Source: Azoarcus sp. Aa7
GTDB taxonomy: Bacteria; Pseudomonadota; Gammaproteobacteria; Burkholderiales; Rhodocyclaceae
Reading direction: 5' to 3'
DNA length: 64,000 bases
Assembly: GCF_014822185.1 (NCBI RefSeq)
Contig: NZ_QVLR01000006.1
Coordinates: 100,566-164,565 of the forward strand
Positions 1 through 7,575 of this stretch are shown piece by piece (within the stretch, counting starts at the first letter, position 1; each line of letters opens with the position of its first letter). The notes beneath the pieces were generated by a model. It searched no databases. It saw only the letters and a list, made by a program, of their open reading frames with translations, and was not told the DNA's origin. The position numbers were made by a program, and so were the translations under genes.

Positions 1-14
1 CCTATCGACCGGCG

Positions 15-110
15 AAAAAGAAAAAGCCCGGACGTTTGACGGTCCGGGCTTAAATCCACACCAAAGGAGGAGGGTGGAGGAGACGGTTCAAATCTTAACG
101 ACCGTGCTTG
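15..110 (-). ncRNA. anti-SD small RNA, copy 1
   Basis: This is an inferred small RNA of about 95 nt on the minus strand. It ends in a 9-bp stem (25-33/42-50, loop of 8) followed by a U-rich tail with one C, a typical Rho-independent terminator. Upstream of it is a core that is identical in four copies in this window (core about 51-91 here). The core can fold as TCC-ACC/GGT-gt-GGA and presents CTCCTCCTTT in the loop, complementary to Shine-Dalgarno sequences; a second CTCCTCC lies just 5' of the stem. The 5' end is estimated from loss of core similarity and a conserved dyad at 111-119. No open reading frame is conserved between copies, which argues for RNA rather than protein. Function is inferred, not shown. 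Confidence 0.7.
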
Positions 111-307
111 TGCATTGCAATAAATTTGTACGACAAATTTTTTTATCGCAGGATCAGGCGCGCGAATGCTCCGTAATGGCGGCCATGCTCCCGGTCAGTC
201 AGCGGAACGAATGCACGCGGGTGCCGCCGAGTTTGGCGCGCGATGTTCCAGGGACGGGGCTGGTGCCGATCGTGTTCCGGCCATGGCTGCCGAAGGCTCG
301 GGCGCCG

Positions 308-402
308 AAAAAGAAAAAGCCCGGACGTTTGACGGTCCGGGCTAAATCCACACCAAAGGAGGAGGGTGGAGGAGACGGTTCAAATACTAGCGAACCGGCT
401 TG
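308..402 (-). ncRNA. anti-SD small RNA, copy 2
   Basis: This is the second copy of the family and is tandem with copy 1, with about 200 bp between them. The terminator stem is at 318-326/335-343 with the same sequence as copy 1, followed by a U-rich tail. The core with the CTCCTCC loop is identical. The 5' segment (about 385-402) differs from copy 1, so the copies share a loop but not a 5' end. It lies about 170 bp downstream of the aspA stop on the same strand, so it could be its own transcript or be processed from an aspA 3' UTR. A dyad at 403-411 (TGCGACGCA) marks the presumed start region. Confidence 0.7.
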
Positions 403-488
403 TGCGACGCAATAATAATGCACTACAAATTTTTCTATGCGTCGATCAGATCTCCGTATGGACTAGTAGTGACGCGGATTTTTTGCCG

Positions 489-504
489 AGTCTTATACAA
501 GACT
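489..504. promoter_or_regulatory. dyad shared with the acnB promoter
   Basis: The sequence AGTCTTATACAAGACT has 6-bp inverted arms around ATAC. A 13/14 match, GTCTTATAAAAGAC, lies at 32665-32678 inside the acnB promoter. This copy is about 90 bp upstream of the start region of sRNA copy 2 and just past the 3' end of aspA. A transcription-factor operator is inferred; no regulator gene for it is visible in the window. Confidence 0.4.
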
Positions 505-577
505 TGAATTGTGCGTCGCAACAATAATCGTCATTCCCTTGCGGGGCGCCCCCGTGTCCCGCGGGTTCGTCGTCGGG

Positions 578-1996
578 TCAGGCCAGCCCGACCAGCGCGC
601 GCGGCTGCGTGAGCACTTCGGGCTTCAGGATCTCGTCGAGCTGAGCCCTCGTGAGCAGCCCCTTGTCGAGCACCAGCTCATACACGCTGTGCCCGCCGAC
701 GAGCGCTTCCTGCGCGATGCCGGTGGCGTTGGCGTAGCCGATGTAGGGGTTCAGCGCCGTCACGAGGCCGATCGAGTTCTCGACGCTCCTGCGCAGGAAC
801 TCGCGATTCACGGTGATGCCCCTGACACAGCGCTCGGCCAGCGTCAGGCAGCCCGCGCGCAGATGGGTGACGCTCTTGAACAGGCTGTGGGCGATGATCG
901 GCTCGAAGGCGTTCAGCTGCAGCTGGCCGGCTTCCGCGGCAAAGGAGATCGTCATGTCGTTGCCGATCACCTCGTAGGCGATCTGGTTCACGACTTCCGG
1001 GATCACCGGATTCACCTTGCCCGGCATGATCGACGAGCCGGCCTGGCGTGCCGGCAGGTTGATCTCGCCAAAGCCCGCGCGCGGCCCCGAGGACAGCAGG
1101 CGCAGATCGTTGCACACCTTCGAGAGCTTGACCGCGACGCGCTTGAGCACGCCCGACAGCTGCACGAAGCTGCCGCAGTCCTGCGTCGCCTCGACCAGGT
1201 TCGGCGCCGTCAGCACCGGGATGCCGGTGATCTCCGCGAGGTGGCGGCGGACCAGTGCGGCGTAGTCTGGGTGGGCGTTGATGCCCGTGCCGATCGCCGT
1301 GGCGCCCAGGTTGATCTCGCAGATCAGCAGCACCGCCTCCTTCAGCCGCTCGATGTCCTCGCCGAGCATCACCACGTAGGTCGAGAACTCCTGTCCGACC
1401 GTCATCGGCACCGCGTCCTGTAGCTGCGTGCGCCCCATCTTCAGCACGTCCGCGAATTCGACCGCCTTCTCGTGGAACGCGGCGCGCAGTACGTCCATCG
1501 CCTCGATCAGGCGCAGGATCCCTTCGTAGCCGGCCAGCTTCAGCGCCGTCGGATAGACGTCGTTGGTGCTCTGGCTCATGTTCACGTGCTCGTTCGGGTG
1601 CAGGCGGGCGTAGTCGCCCTTCGCGTGGCCCAGCAACTCCAGCGCCCGGTTCGCGATCACTTCGTTCGCGTTCATGTTTGTCGAGGTCCCGGCGCCGCCC
1701 TGGATCACGTCCACGACGAAGTGCTCGTGCAGCGCCCCGGCGCGGATCTCCTCGCAGGCGCGGACGATCGCGTCGGTGCGTTCGGAATCCAGCAGGCCGA
1801 GTTCGCTGTTGGTCAGTGCTGCGGCCTGCTTGATCGCGGCGAGCGCGCGCACGAGGTCGGGATAGATCGAGATCGGCGTGCCGGTGATCGGGAAATTCTC
1901 GACCGCGCGCAGCGTATGGACGCCGTAGTAGGCGTCGGCGGACAGGGAGCGATCCCCCAGGAGATCGTGTTCGATACGTTGTGTTGTCTGCGACAT
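578..1996 (-). CDS. aspA: aspartate ammonia-lyase
   Basis: Catalyses reversible deamination of L-aspartate to fumarate and ammonia in the cytosol, feeding C4 units to the TCA cycle. The 472-residue length is normal for the family. The fumarase/aspartase signature GSSIMPGKVNP sits near residue 317, and the substrate-binding segment with TSTNMNANEV and the SQSTNDVYPT motif are present. The start is supported by GGAGG placed 5 nt before the ATG. It is divergent from a LysR-type gene with 162 bp between, a layout that suggests local regulation. Two sRNA genes of one family follow it and two more lie beyond the LysR gene. An argininosuccinate lyase or fumarase C is less likely given the AspA-type motifs. 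Confidence 0.95.
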   Translation of the reverse strand: MSQTTQRIEHDLLGDRSLSADAYYGVHTLRAVENFPITGTPISIYPDLVRALAAIKQAAALTNSELGLLDSERTDAIVRACEEIRAGALHEHFVVDVIQGGAGTSTNMNANEVIANRALELLGHAKGDYARLHPNEHVNMSQSTNDVYPTALKLAGYEGILRLIEAMDVLRAAFHEKAVEFADVLKMGRTQLQDAVPMTVGQEFSTYVVMLGEDIERLKEAVLLICEINLGATAIGTGINAHPDYAALVRRHLAEITGIPVLTAPNLVEATQDCGSFVQLSGVLKRVAVKLSKVCNDLRLLSSGPRAGFGEINLPARQAGSSIMPGKVNPVIPEVVNQIAYEVIGNDMTISFAAEAGQLQLNAFEPIIAHSLFKSVTHLRAGCLTLAERCVRGITVNREFLRRSVENSIGLVTALNPYIGYANATGIAQEALVGGHSVYELVLDKGLLTRAQLDEILKPEVLTQPRALVGLA

Positions 1997-2061
1997 GTTT
2001 CCTCCGATGTGTGGTGCGACGCATGGATGCTACGGATCGCCAAAGGATTGCGTGTCGCGTC

Positions 2062-2076
2062 ATGCAAAAAACGCAT
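2062..2076. promoter_or_regulatory. candidate LysR-type binding site
   Basis: ATGC-N7-GCAT is an inverted repeat that contains a T-N11-A core, the usual form of a LysR-family site. It lies between the divergent aspA and LysR-type genes, 66 bp from the aspA start and 83 bp from the regulator start. The match is by pattern only. Confidence 0.4.
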
Positions 2077-2158
2077 AACATCCCCAAGGAACCCGAATAG
2101 GGGGCGCGCGGCGGCGACTCGCGGATGCCGCCGGACGAACACCGCAGGAGCGTGGAAC

Positions 2159-3070
2159 ATGCAGATAAAGTGGATCGAGGACTTCCTGACGCTCACCGAC
2201 GCGCGCGCGTTTTCGCGCGCCGCGGAACGCCGCAACGTCTCCCAGCCCACCTTCAGCCGCCACATCCAGGCGCTGGAAGACTGGCTCGGCGTAGAACTGA
2301 TCGACCGCCGCGCGCAGGGGGTGCATCTCACTGCCGCCGGGCGGATCTTCCGTGGCTTTGCCGCGGACATCCTGCGGCGCACCTACGACATGCGCACCGT
2401 GCTGCGCGGGCAGTCGCCCGGCAACGTCGACACCGTGCGCTTCTCGGTCGCGCACACGCTGTCGCTGACGTTCTTCCCGCGCTGGCTGGGGCAGCTCAAG
2501 GAAGCGCTGGGCAACGTCGTCGCGCGCGTCGGTGCGGTGAATGTGCCCGAAGGGGCGAGCGCGCTGATAGAAGGTGCCACCGACCTCCTCATCGCCTATC
2601 ACCATCCGCAGCTGCCGATGCTGCTCGACCCGGTGCGCTTTCCCTACATCGCGCTCGCCACCGACCGCATGCTGCCCCTGTCGGCGCCGCGCACTGACGG
2701 CCGCCCGCGCTACAAGCTGCCCGGCAGGGCCGAGGCGGTGGTGCCCTTCCTCGCCTATTCGTCAGGCACCTACCTCGGGCACGTGGTCGAGATGATCCTG
2801 CTCGGCGCGAACGAACGCTGCCATTTCGACCGCTCCTTCGACACCCACATGTCTGAGGCGCTCAAGGCGATGGTGCTCGAAGGGCACGGGCTCGGCTGGC
2901 TGCCGGAAAGCTGCGTCGGCCGCGAACTCGCGGAAGGGCGCCTGGTGGAAGCCGGCCCCGCGCTGTGGACCTGCCCGTTGGAGGTGCGCCTGCACCGCGC
3001 CGCGGACAACAGCAATCCGATGGTGGACAGGATCTGGGCGCTGCTGAACACGCCGCCGCGGGCGGCCTGA
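2159..3070 (+). CDS. LysR-family transcriptional regulator
   Basis: A 303-residue DNA-binding regulator. Residues 1-60 form the winged helix-turn-helix (WIEDFLTLTDARAFSRAAER, then QPTFSRHIQALE), and the rest is a periplasmic-binding-like effector domain. The N-terminus with WIEDF and SQPTFSRHI resembles the HypT/YjiE branch of the family, but the effector cannot be read from sequence. The ATG at 2159 is chosen because it begins the HTH exactly and CAGGAG precedes it; the open frame extends further upstream without family similarity. It is divergent from aspA, so aspA is the first candidate target. It ends 19 bp before the terminator tail of an sRNA gene on the other strand. Confidence 0.88.
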   Translation: MQIKWIEDFLTLTDARAFSRAAERRNVSQPTFSRHIQALEDWLGVELIDRRAQGVHLTAAGRIFRGFAADILRRTYDMRTVLRGQSPGNVDTVRFSVAHTLSLTFFPRWLGQLKEALGNVVARVGAVNVPEGASALIEGATDLLIAYHHPQLPMLLDPVRFPYIALATDRMLPLSAPRTDGRPRYKLPGRAEAVVPFLAYSSGTYLGHVVEMILLGANERCHFDRSFDTHMSEALKAMVLEGHGLGWLPESCVGRELAEGRLVEAGPALWTCPLEVRLHRAADNSNPMVDRIWALLNTPPRAA

Positions 3071-3088
3071 AGACCCCTGCGGACGCAG

Positions 3089-3182
3089 AAAAGAAAAAGC
3101 CCGAGCGGCTGAGGCTCGGGCTTAAATCCACACCAAAGGAGGAGGGTGGAGGAGACGGTTCAAAGCATACGGTACCGTATGC
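3089..3182 (-). ncRNA. anti-SD small RNA, copy 3
   Basis: Third copy of the family. The terminator stem is 10 bp (3097-3106/3114-3123); compared with copies 1 and 2 its sequence differs on both sides while pairing is kept, which is compensatory change. The core with the CTCCTCC loop is identical. Its 5' part is a perfect 18-nt palindrome (3165-3182, GCATACGGTACCGTATGC) able to form a 5' hairpin not seen in the other copies. A conserved dyad TGCGACGCA lies at 3183-3191. It is convergent with the LysR-type gene ending at 3070. Confidence 0.7.
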
Positions 3183-3290
3183 TGCGACGCAATAAGCTTG
3201 TCCTACAAATGTTTTTATCGCGCGATCAGAATTCCCTATGTAACGGCAGGGCAACGCATCCGGGGCGCGAAATCGCCGAGGGCCGGCGGA

Positions 3291-3386
3291 AAAGAAAAAA
3301 GCCCGAGCACGGTTACGGGCTCGGGCTAAATCCACACCAAAGGAGGAGGGTGGAGGAGACGGTTCAAACTCTATTGGAAGGGCTTG
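3291..3386 (-). ncRNA. anti-SD small RNA, copy 4
   Basis: Fourth copy, tandem with copy 3. The terminator stem (3300-3308/3319-3327) again has changed bases with preserved pairing, and its tail is the longest T-run of the four. The core is identical to the others. The upstream dyad is weaker (TGCGATGCA, 3387-3395), and the AT block upstream is more diverged, so this copy may have a different promoter. Confidence 0.68.
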
Positions 3387-3387
3387 T

Positions 3388-3625
3388 GCGATGCAACATG
3401 TTCAGTCCCAAAATATTTTTATATTCTGATAACATGGTTAAATAATACATAAAAATCAATAACGTGTGCGGGCGGTGCGATGCGTTTGGTATGTTGCGCT
3501 GCGATGCCGAGAGGTGGTGCGCAGGACGAAATGGCCCGTTGCGCCGCCGTCCGTCTGGCGACCCGGTCGATTATGTCGCGGATGGCCCGCACCCCAAGGC
3601 GCCGGGAAAGGGCACGCGTGCGCGT
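3388..3625. other. AT-rich leader and gene-free stretch
   Basis: The first 75 bases are markedly AT-rich compared with the surrounding sequence (for example AAATATTTTTATATTCTG) and would carry the promoter of sRNA copy 4 on the minus strand. The remainder to 3625 is GC-rich and I see no gene, hairpin with U-tail or repeat in it. Confidence 0.4.
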
Positions 3626-4450
3626 TCAGGGCAGCAGCGACGAGACGAGCGAGAATTCGTTGAGCGCGGCCAAGACTCGCGCCTGAGAATCCGGCCCGCC
3701 ATTGCCGAGCGAGGCGAGGGTGAGGAGGTCGCTGAGGTTCTGGAAGCCGCTCTGCGAGGCATCGCTGCTGCCGTCGAACAGGCCGAGCGTCAGCTGCAGG
3801 GACGAGAACTGGAGCTGCGCCGCGAGCAGCGAGGTCACGCCGTTGTTCGACGCGGTGAATTCCGTTGCCACCGTGGCGAATGCGTCGGCCGCCCGCGCAA
3901 GCAGGGAGAAGCTGCCTTCTGGATCCGCCTCGAATGCCGCGTGCAGCGCCTCCAGGTCGATGCTCAGGCTGCCGCCGGCGCCGGGAAACAGCGCTGGCCG
4001 CAGTTCGATCCCGAGGTCCGACAGCTGTGTGAGGGTCGAATCACCGTTGTCGAAAGCCTCGTCGACGCGCGCCTGCAGGTCGGCGGACAACTGCGCCGCG
4101 GGCGAGGAAGTCGGGACGGTGCCGAACAGGAAGTTCACTTCGCCGAGGCTGCCCTGCAGGTTGTTGAAGCTGTCGACGAAATACTGCGTTTCGGCCACGA
4201 GACTGCCGAAGTCGGTGCCGAAATTCTGCCCGATACCGCTGTTCGACGATCCGGGGCGCAGCACGGAGAGGCGGTTTTCGAAGTTCACAACGGCAGACAG
4301 GAGCTGGCCGAAACTCGACAGATCGACGATCGTCGAGGAGCCCGAGAACAGCGACAAACTGGCCGCCGTCGCGGCGAAATTCGTCGAAACGGGACGAAGG
4401 GCGCTCGTGCCGAAGAGGCTGAGCGGCGAATTCAGGGGCAGGATGCTCAC
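3626..4450 (-). CDS. orphan FliD C-terminal-like protein
   Basis: A protein of 274 residues if translation begins at the GTG at 4450, which has GGGAG 8 nt upstream; the frame stays open further up but that part is arginine-rich and looks non-coding. The middle (about residues 125-200) has the pattern of the flagellar cap protein FliD C-domain: a phase with LSDLGIELRP, then GGSLSIDLEALHAAFEADPE, then hydrophobic helices and a coiled-coil-like tail rich in Ser, Leu and Gln. There is no signal peptide, and no FliD N-domain or neighbouring flagellar gene. Function is unknown. It is divergent from the dehydrogenase at 4728, with 277 bp between. Confidence 0.6.
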   Translation of the reverse strand: MSILPLNSPLSLFGTSALRPVSTNFAATAASLSLFSGSSTIVDLSSFGQLLSAVVNFENRLSVLRPGSSNSGIGQNFGTDFGSLVAETQYFVDSFNNLQGSLGEVNFLFGTVPTSSPAAQLSADLQARVDEAFDNGDSTLTQLSDLGIELRPALFPGAGGSLSIDLEALHAAFEADPEGSFSLLARAADAFATVATEFTASNNGVTSLLAAQLQFSSLQLTLGLFDGSSDASQSGFQNLSDLLTLASLGNGGPDSQARVLAALNEFSLVSSLLP

Positions 4451-4727
4451 GTGGCGGACTCCCGCGCGCTGCGGCGATCCGCAGCGGATCGCATCCCTTG
4501 GAGTGCTCGTGCTCGTCGGAGGTTTCCCGCGCGGGCTCCCGTGCGCACGAAAGAACGTGTCGTTGGGGTTGCGCCCGATGCCCCGGGGCGCGACCTGCGG
4601 GTATCGTTCGGGGTGCGTCCGGGCGTGGTGAGTGCACGGCGCCCCCGCATCCGTCGCCGCGGACGCGGCCCGATGCGCCCGGAACCTGACCAGAACAACA
4701 ACGAAGAACGACGAGGAACAGAACAAT

Positions 4728-5696
4728 ATGAACCGACCCCGACTCATCGTCACCCGCCGCTGGCCTGCCGAGGTCGAGCGCGCGCTCGCCGAGCGCTTCG
4801 ACGTGCGCCTCAACGCCGACGATCACCCCTTCACGCGCGACGAGATGCGCACGGCGCTGGTCTCGTGCGACGCGCTGCTCGCCACCGTCTCCGACCGCAT
4901 CGACGCCGACGTGCTCGGCACGGCCCCGGGCGCGAAGCTGATCGCCAATTACGGCGTCGGCTACAGCCACATCGACATCGACGCCGCCAGGGCCTTGGGG
5001 ATCGCGGTGACGAACACCCCCGACGTCCTCACCGACTGCACCGCCGACCTCGCGATCACGCTGATGCTGATGGTCGCCCGGCGTGCGGGCGAGGGCGAGC
5101 GCGAAGTGCGCAGCGGCAACTGGACCGGCTGGCGCCCGACGCACATGATCGGCGCGAAGGTGAGCGGCACGACGCTCGGCCTCATCGGCATGGGCCGCAT
5201 CGCGCGTGCGGTCGCGATGCGTGCGCAGCACGGCTTCGGCATGAAGATCGTGTTTTTCAACCGCAGCCGCGTGCCGCCCGAAACGCTCGCCGGGCTCGAC
5301 GCGCGGCAGTGCGACTCGGTCGAGGAAGTCCTGGCCGAGGCGGATTTCGTCTCCCTGCATTGCCCGGGCGGCGCGGCGACGCGCCACCTGATCAACCGCG
5401 AACGCCTCGCGCTGATGGGGCCCGGCGCCTTCCTGATCAACACCGCGCGCGGCGAAGTCGTCGACGAGGCGGCGCTGGTCGATGCGCTGCGCAACGGCAC
5501 GATCGCCGGTGCGGGCCTCGACGTGTTCGAAGCGGAACCGAAAGTCAGCGAGGGCCTGCTCGCACTGGAAAACGTCGTCCTGTTGCCGCACCTCGGCAGC
5601 GCCACGCGCGAGACGCGCGTCGGCATGGGCATGCGCGTGCTCGACAACGTCGAGGCCTTCTTCGCCGGCCGCACGCCGCCCGATCGCGTCGTCTGA
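4728..5696 (+). CDS. D-2-hydroxyacid dehydrogenase, glyoxylate-reductase-like
   Basis: An NAD(P)-dependent oxidoreductase of 322 residues that reduces 2-oxoacids such as glyoxylate or hydroxypyruvate. The nucleotide-binding loop GMGRIA is near residue 153, the substrate/catalytic arginine is R241 in NTARGE, the DVFEAEP segment (265-271) carries the catalytic glutamate, and the catalytic histidine is H288 in LPHLGSAT. The ATG at 4728 starts the typical N-terminus and is preceded by GAGGA; upstream residues in the open frame have no family similarity. The exact substrate is not decidable; the NTPDVLTDCTADL region favours the glyoxylate/D-glycerate branch. Confidence 0.88.
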   Translation: MNRPRLIVTRRWPAEVERALAERFDVRLNADDHPFTRDEMRTALVSCDALLATVSDRIDADVLGTAPGAKLIANYGVGYSHIDIDAARALGIAVTNTPDVLTDCTADLAITLMLMVARRAGEGEREVRSGNWTGWRPTHMIGAKVSGTTLGLIGMGRIARAVAMRAQHGFGMKIVFFNRSRVPPETLAGLDARQCDSVEEVLAEADFVSLHCPGGAATRHLINRERLALMGPGAFLINTARGEVVDEAALVDALRNGTIAGAGLDVFEAEPKVSEGLLALENVVLLPHLGSATRETRVGMGMRVLDNVEAFFAGRTPPDRVV

Positions 5697-5706
5697 AGGG
5701 GCGGCC

Positions 5707-5946
5707 GTGAAGCTCTCCCGCCTGTTTCAGCCGCGCAATCCGGCCTTCTGGGTGATGATCGCGTTCAACGTCCTGTCATCGCTGTTCGCGTGGATCCTGC
5801 GCACTTACCCCCTCAACACCCTCGGCCTTGCCGTGGTCGCCGGCCTCGCCCTTGCGAACGCGCTACTCGGGATGTGGTTTGCATGGCGGCTCGTGCGCGA
5901 TGATGGCGACAGTGGCGGCAAGGGTGGCGCGGGCCGCGGCATGTGA
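5707..5946 (+). CDS. small two-helix membrane protein
   Basis: A 79-residue protein starting with GTG 10 bp after the dehydrogenase stop, so probably co-transcribed. Two hydrophobic stretches (about residues 12-31 and 37-57, the second ending in GMWFAWRLV) predict two membrane helices, followed by a short charged and glycine-rich tail. The ribosome site is weak (GGGGCGG). I do not recognise a family. Confidence 0.6.
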   Translation: MKLSRLFQPRNPAFWVMIAFNVLSSLFAWILRTYPLNTLGLAVVAGLALANALLGMWFAWRLVRDDGDSGGKGGAGRGM

Positions 5947-6030
5947 CGCGCATCGCCGCTGCAGGAATCGCTATCATGTGCGCCTTGTGCGGTCCCCGCG
6001 ACCGCGCCCGACACACCACCGGAGAACCTT

Positions 6031-7401
6031 ATGGCTTCAGCCCATGACAACGTCAGCATGGCGGTGTTCTGCGACTTCGAGAACGTCGCGCTCGGCGTGC
6101 GCGACGCGAAATACGAGAAATTCGACATCAAGCCGGTGCTCGAACGCCTGCTGCTCAAGGGCAGCATCGTCGTGAAGAAAGCCTATTGCGACTGGGAGCG
6201 CTACAAGGGCTTCAAGGCCGTGATGCACGAGGCCAACTTCGAGCTGATCGAGATCCCGCACGTACGCCAGTCGGGCAAGAACTCCGCCGACATCCGCCTC
6301 GTCGTCGATGCGCTCGACCTGTGCTACACGAAATCGCACGTCGACACCTTCGTCATCATCAGCGGCGACTCCGACTTCTCCCCGCTGGTGTCCAAGCTGC
6401 GCGAGAACGCCAAGCAGGTCATCGGCGTCGGCGTGAAGCAATCGACCTCCGACCTGCTGATCGCCAACTGCGACGAATTCATCTTCTACGACGACCTCGT
6501 GCGCGAGAGCCAGCGCGCGGCCAAGCGCGAAACGCGCGAAGCCCAGCCTGCGACGAAGCGCTCGCCGGAAGAGGAAAAACACCGCAAGGACGAGGTCGAG
6601 GCGCGCAAGCGCAAGGCCATCAACATCGCCGTCGAGACCTTCGACGCGCTGGTGGCCGAGCGCGGCGACAGCGGCGTGCGCATCTGGGCATCGATGCTCA
6701 AGGAGGCCATCAAGCGCCGCAAACCCGACTTCAACGAGTCGTACTACGGCTTCCGCGCCTTCGGCAACCTGCTCGAGGAGGCGCAGGCGCGCGGCCTGCT
6801 CGAGTTCGGCCGCGACGAGAAATCGGGCGCCTACGTGTATCGCGGCAACCGCGCGGGAACGGCGGAAGCGGTTGCCGAGGCGTCCGCGGCCGTGGAGCAG
6901 GGAGCCGCGGTCGAGGCAGTGCAGGCCGTCACTGAACCGGCGCCAGGCGAAGCCGCGGCCGCGGGCGAAGAGACGGTCGCGCGGCACGAATCGCGCCGCA
7001 AGCGCGGCGGACGCAAATCGGCAGCAAAGAAGGCGGAAGCCGCGACGGCCGCCGAGGCACCCGAAGCGGCTGCACCCGAAGCCGCAGCGGCGAAGCCGGA
7101 AGCGGTGCAGCCCGAGCTGCCGGTTGTCGTAGCGCCCGCAGCGGAGCATCCCGAAGCGCCGAAAGCGGACGCTGCGAAGGCCGGAGGCCGGAAGCCGCGC
7201 CGCGGCAAGGCGCAGACGGCCAAGGTGGAGCCCGCGAAACCCGAGGCAACACAACCTGTCCCTGCTGCCGTCGCTCCCGAGGCGGCGCCCGCGGTCGAGC
7301 CTGCGGGTGCCTCGCCCGTGGAAGAAGTTCCGGCCAAACCCGCGCGCAAGGGCGCTTCCCGCAGCCGTCGTCCGCGCAAGACCGAGACGCCGCAGACCTG
7401 A
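6031..7401 (+). CDS. NYN-domain nuclease with LOTUS/OST-HTH domain
   Basis: A 456-residue protein. Residues about 5-155 are a NYN/PIN-like ribonuclease domain (LabA type): the acidic residues of FCDFENVALG, D of NSADIRLVVD, and ISGDSDFSPLV are in place for metal binding. Residues about 190-275 resemble an OST-HTH/LOTUS RNA-binding domain, with RIWASMLKEAIKRRKPDFNE and a GLLEFGRDE strand. The last 170 residues are low-complexity Ala/Pro/Glu with Lys/Arg patches, probably disordered and nucleic-acid binding. RNA cleavage or RNA binding is inferred from the families. AGAACC precedes the ATG weakly. An inverted-repeat stretch follows the stop. Confidence 0.82.
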   Translation: MASAHDNVSMAVFCDFENVALGVRDAKYEKFDIKPVLERLLLKGSIVVKKAYCDWERYKGFKAVMHEANFELIEIPHVRQSGKNSADIRLVVDALDLCYTKSHVDTFVIISGDSDFSPLVSKLRENAKQVIGVGVKQSTSDLLIANCDEFIFYDDLVRESQRAAKRETREAQPATKRSPEEEKHRKDEVEARKRKAINIAVETFDALVAERGDSGVRIWASMLKEAIKRRKPDFNESYYGFRAFGNLLEEAQARGLLEFGRDEKSGAYVYRGNRAGTAEAVAEASAAVEQGAAVEAVQAVTEPAPGEAAAAGEETVARHESRRKRGGRKSAAKKAEAATAAEAPEAAAPEAAAAKPEAVQPELPVVVAPAAEHPEAPKADAAKAGGRKPRRGKAQTAKVEPAKPEATQPVPAAVAPEAAPAVEPAGASPVEEVPAKPARKGASRSRRPRKTETPQT

Positions 7402-7410
7402 CCCGTGGCG

Positions 7411-7450
7411 CCCGTCGGCATCGCTGACGGGCAGGCGGCGACGCCTGCCC
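7411..7450 (+). terminator. GC-rich hairpins after the NYN gene
   Basis: Two stems share a GGG: CCCGTC/GACGGG (7411-7431) and GGGCAGGCG/CGCCTGCCC (7429-7450, tetraloop GCGA). They cannot form together completely. No T-run follows, so intrinsic termination is uncertain. Confidence 0.3.
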
Positions 7451-7575
7451 GGGACGATGCGGGGCGCCGGTATTTCTGCACATCGGGCAAGCAACGGGGA
7501 CCATACAATCGGCATCATCCCGGCGTCCGGTTCGAGACGACCGCACCGCCGCATGCTCAAGGGTGAGGCTCCCCG

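Noticed and set aside
74..415. 113-codon open frame across the first sRNA pair
   Set aside because: It reads through the repeat units on the opposite strand, starts inside the sRNA core and is not conserved between copies.
1472..2158. Extended N-terminus of the LysR gene
   Set aside because: It overlaps aspA antisense; the HTH begins at 2159.
120..3425. Sigma-54 promoter for the sRNA genes
   Set aside because: Conserved TTGC could be a -12 element, but GG at -24 is missing or at wrong spacing in most copies.
1..3430. Insertion sequence or CRISPR-like origin of the repeats
   Set aside because: No transposase, terminal inverted repeats, or regular spacer pattern; terminators and loop conservation fit RNA genes.
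3464..5710. 748-codon open frame on the plus strand
   Set aside because: Arginine-rich composition and antiparallel or shifted overlap with clear genes; typical GC-rich shadow frame.
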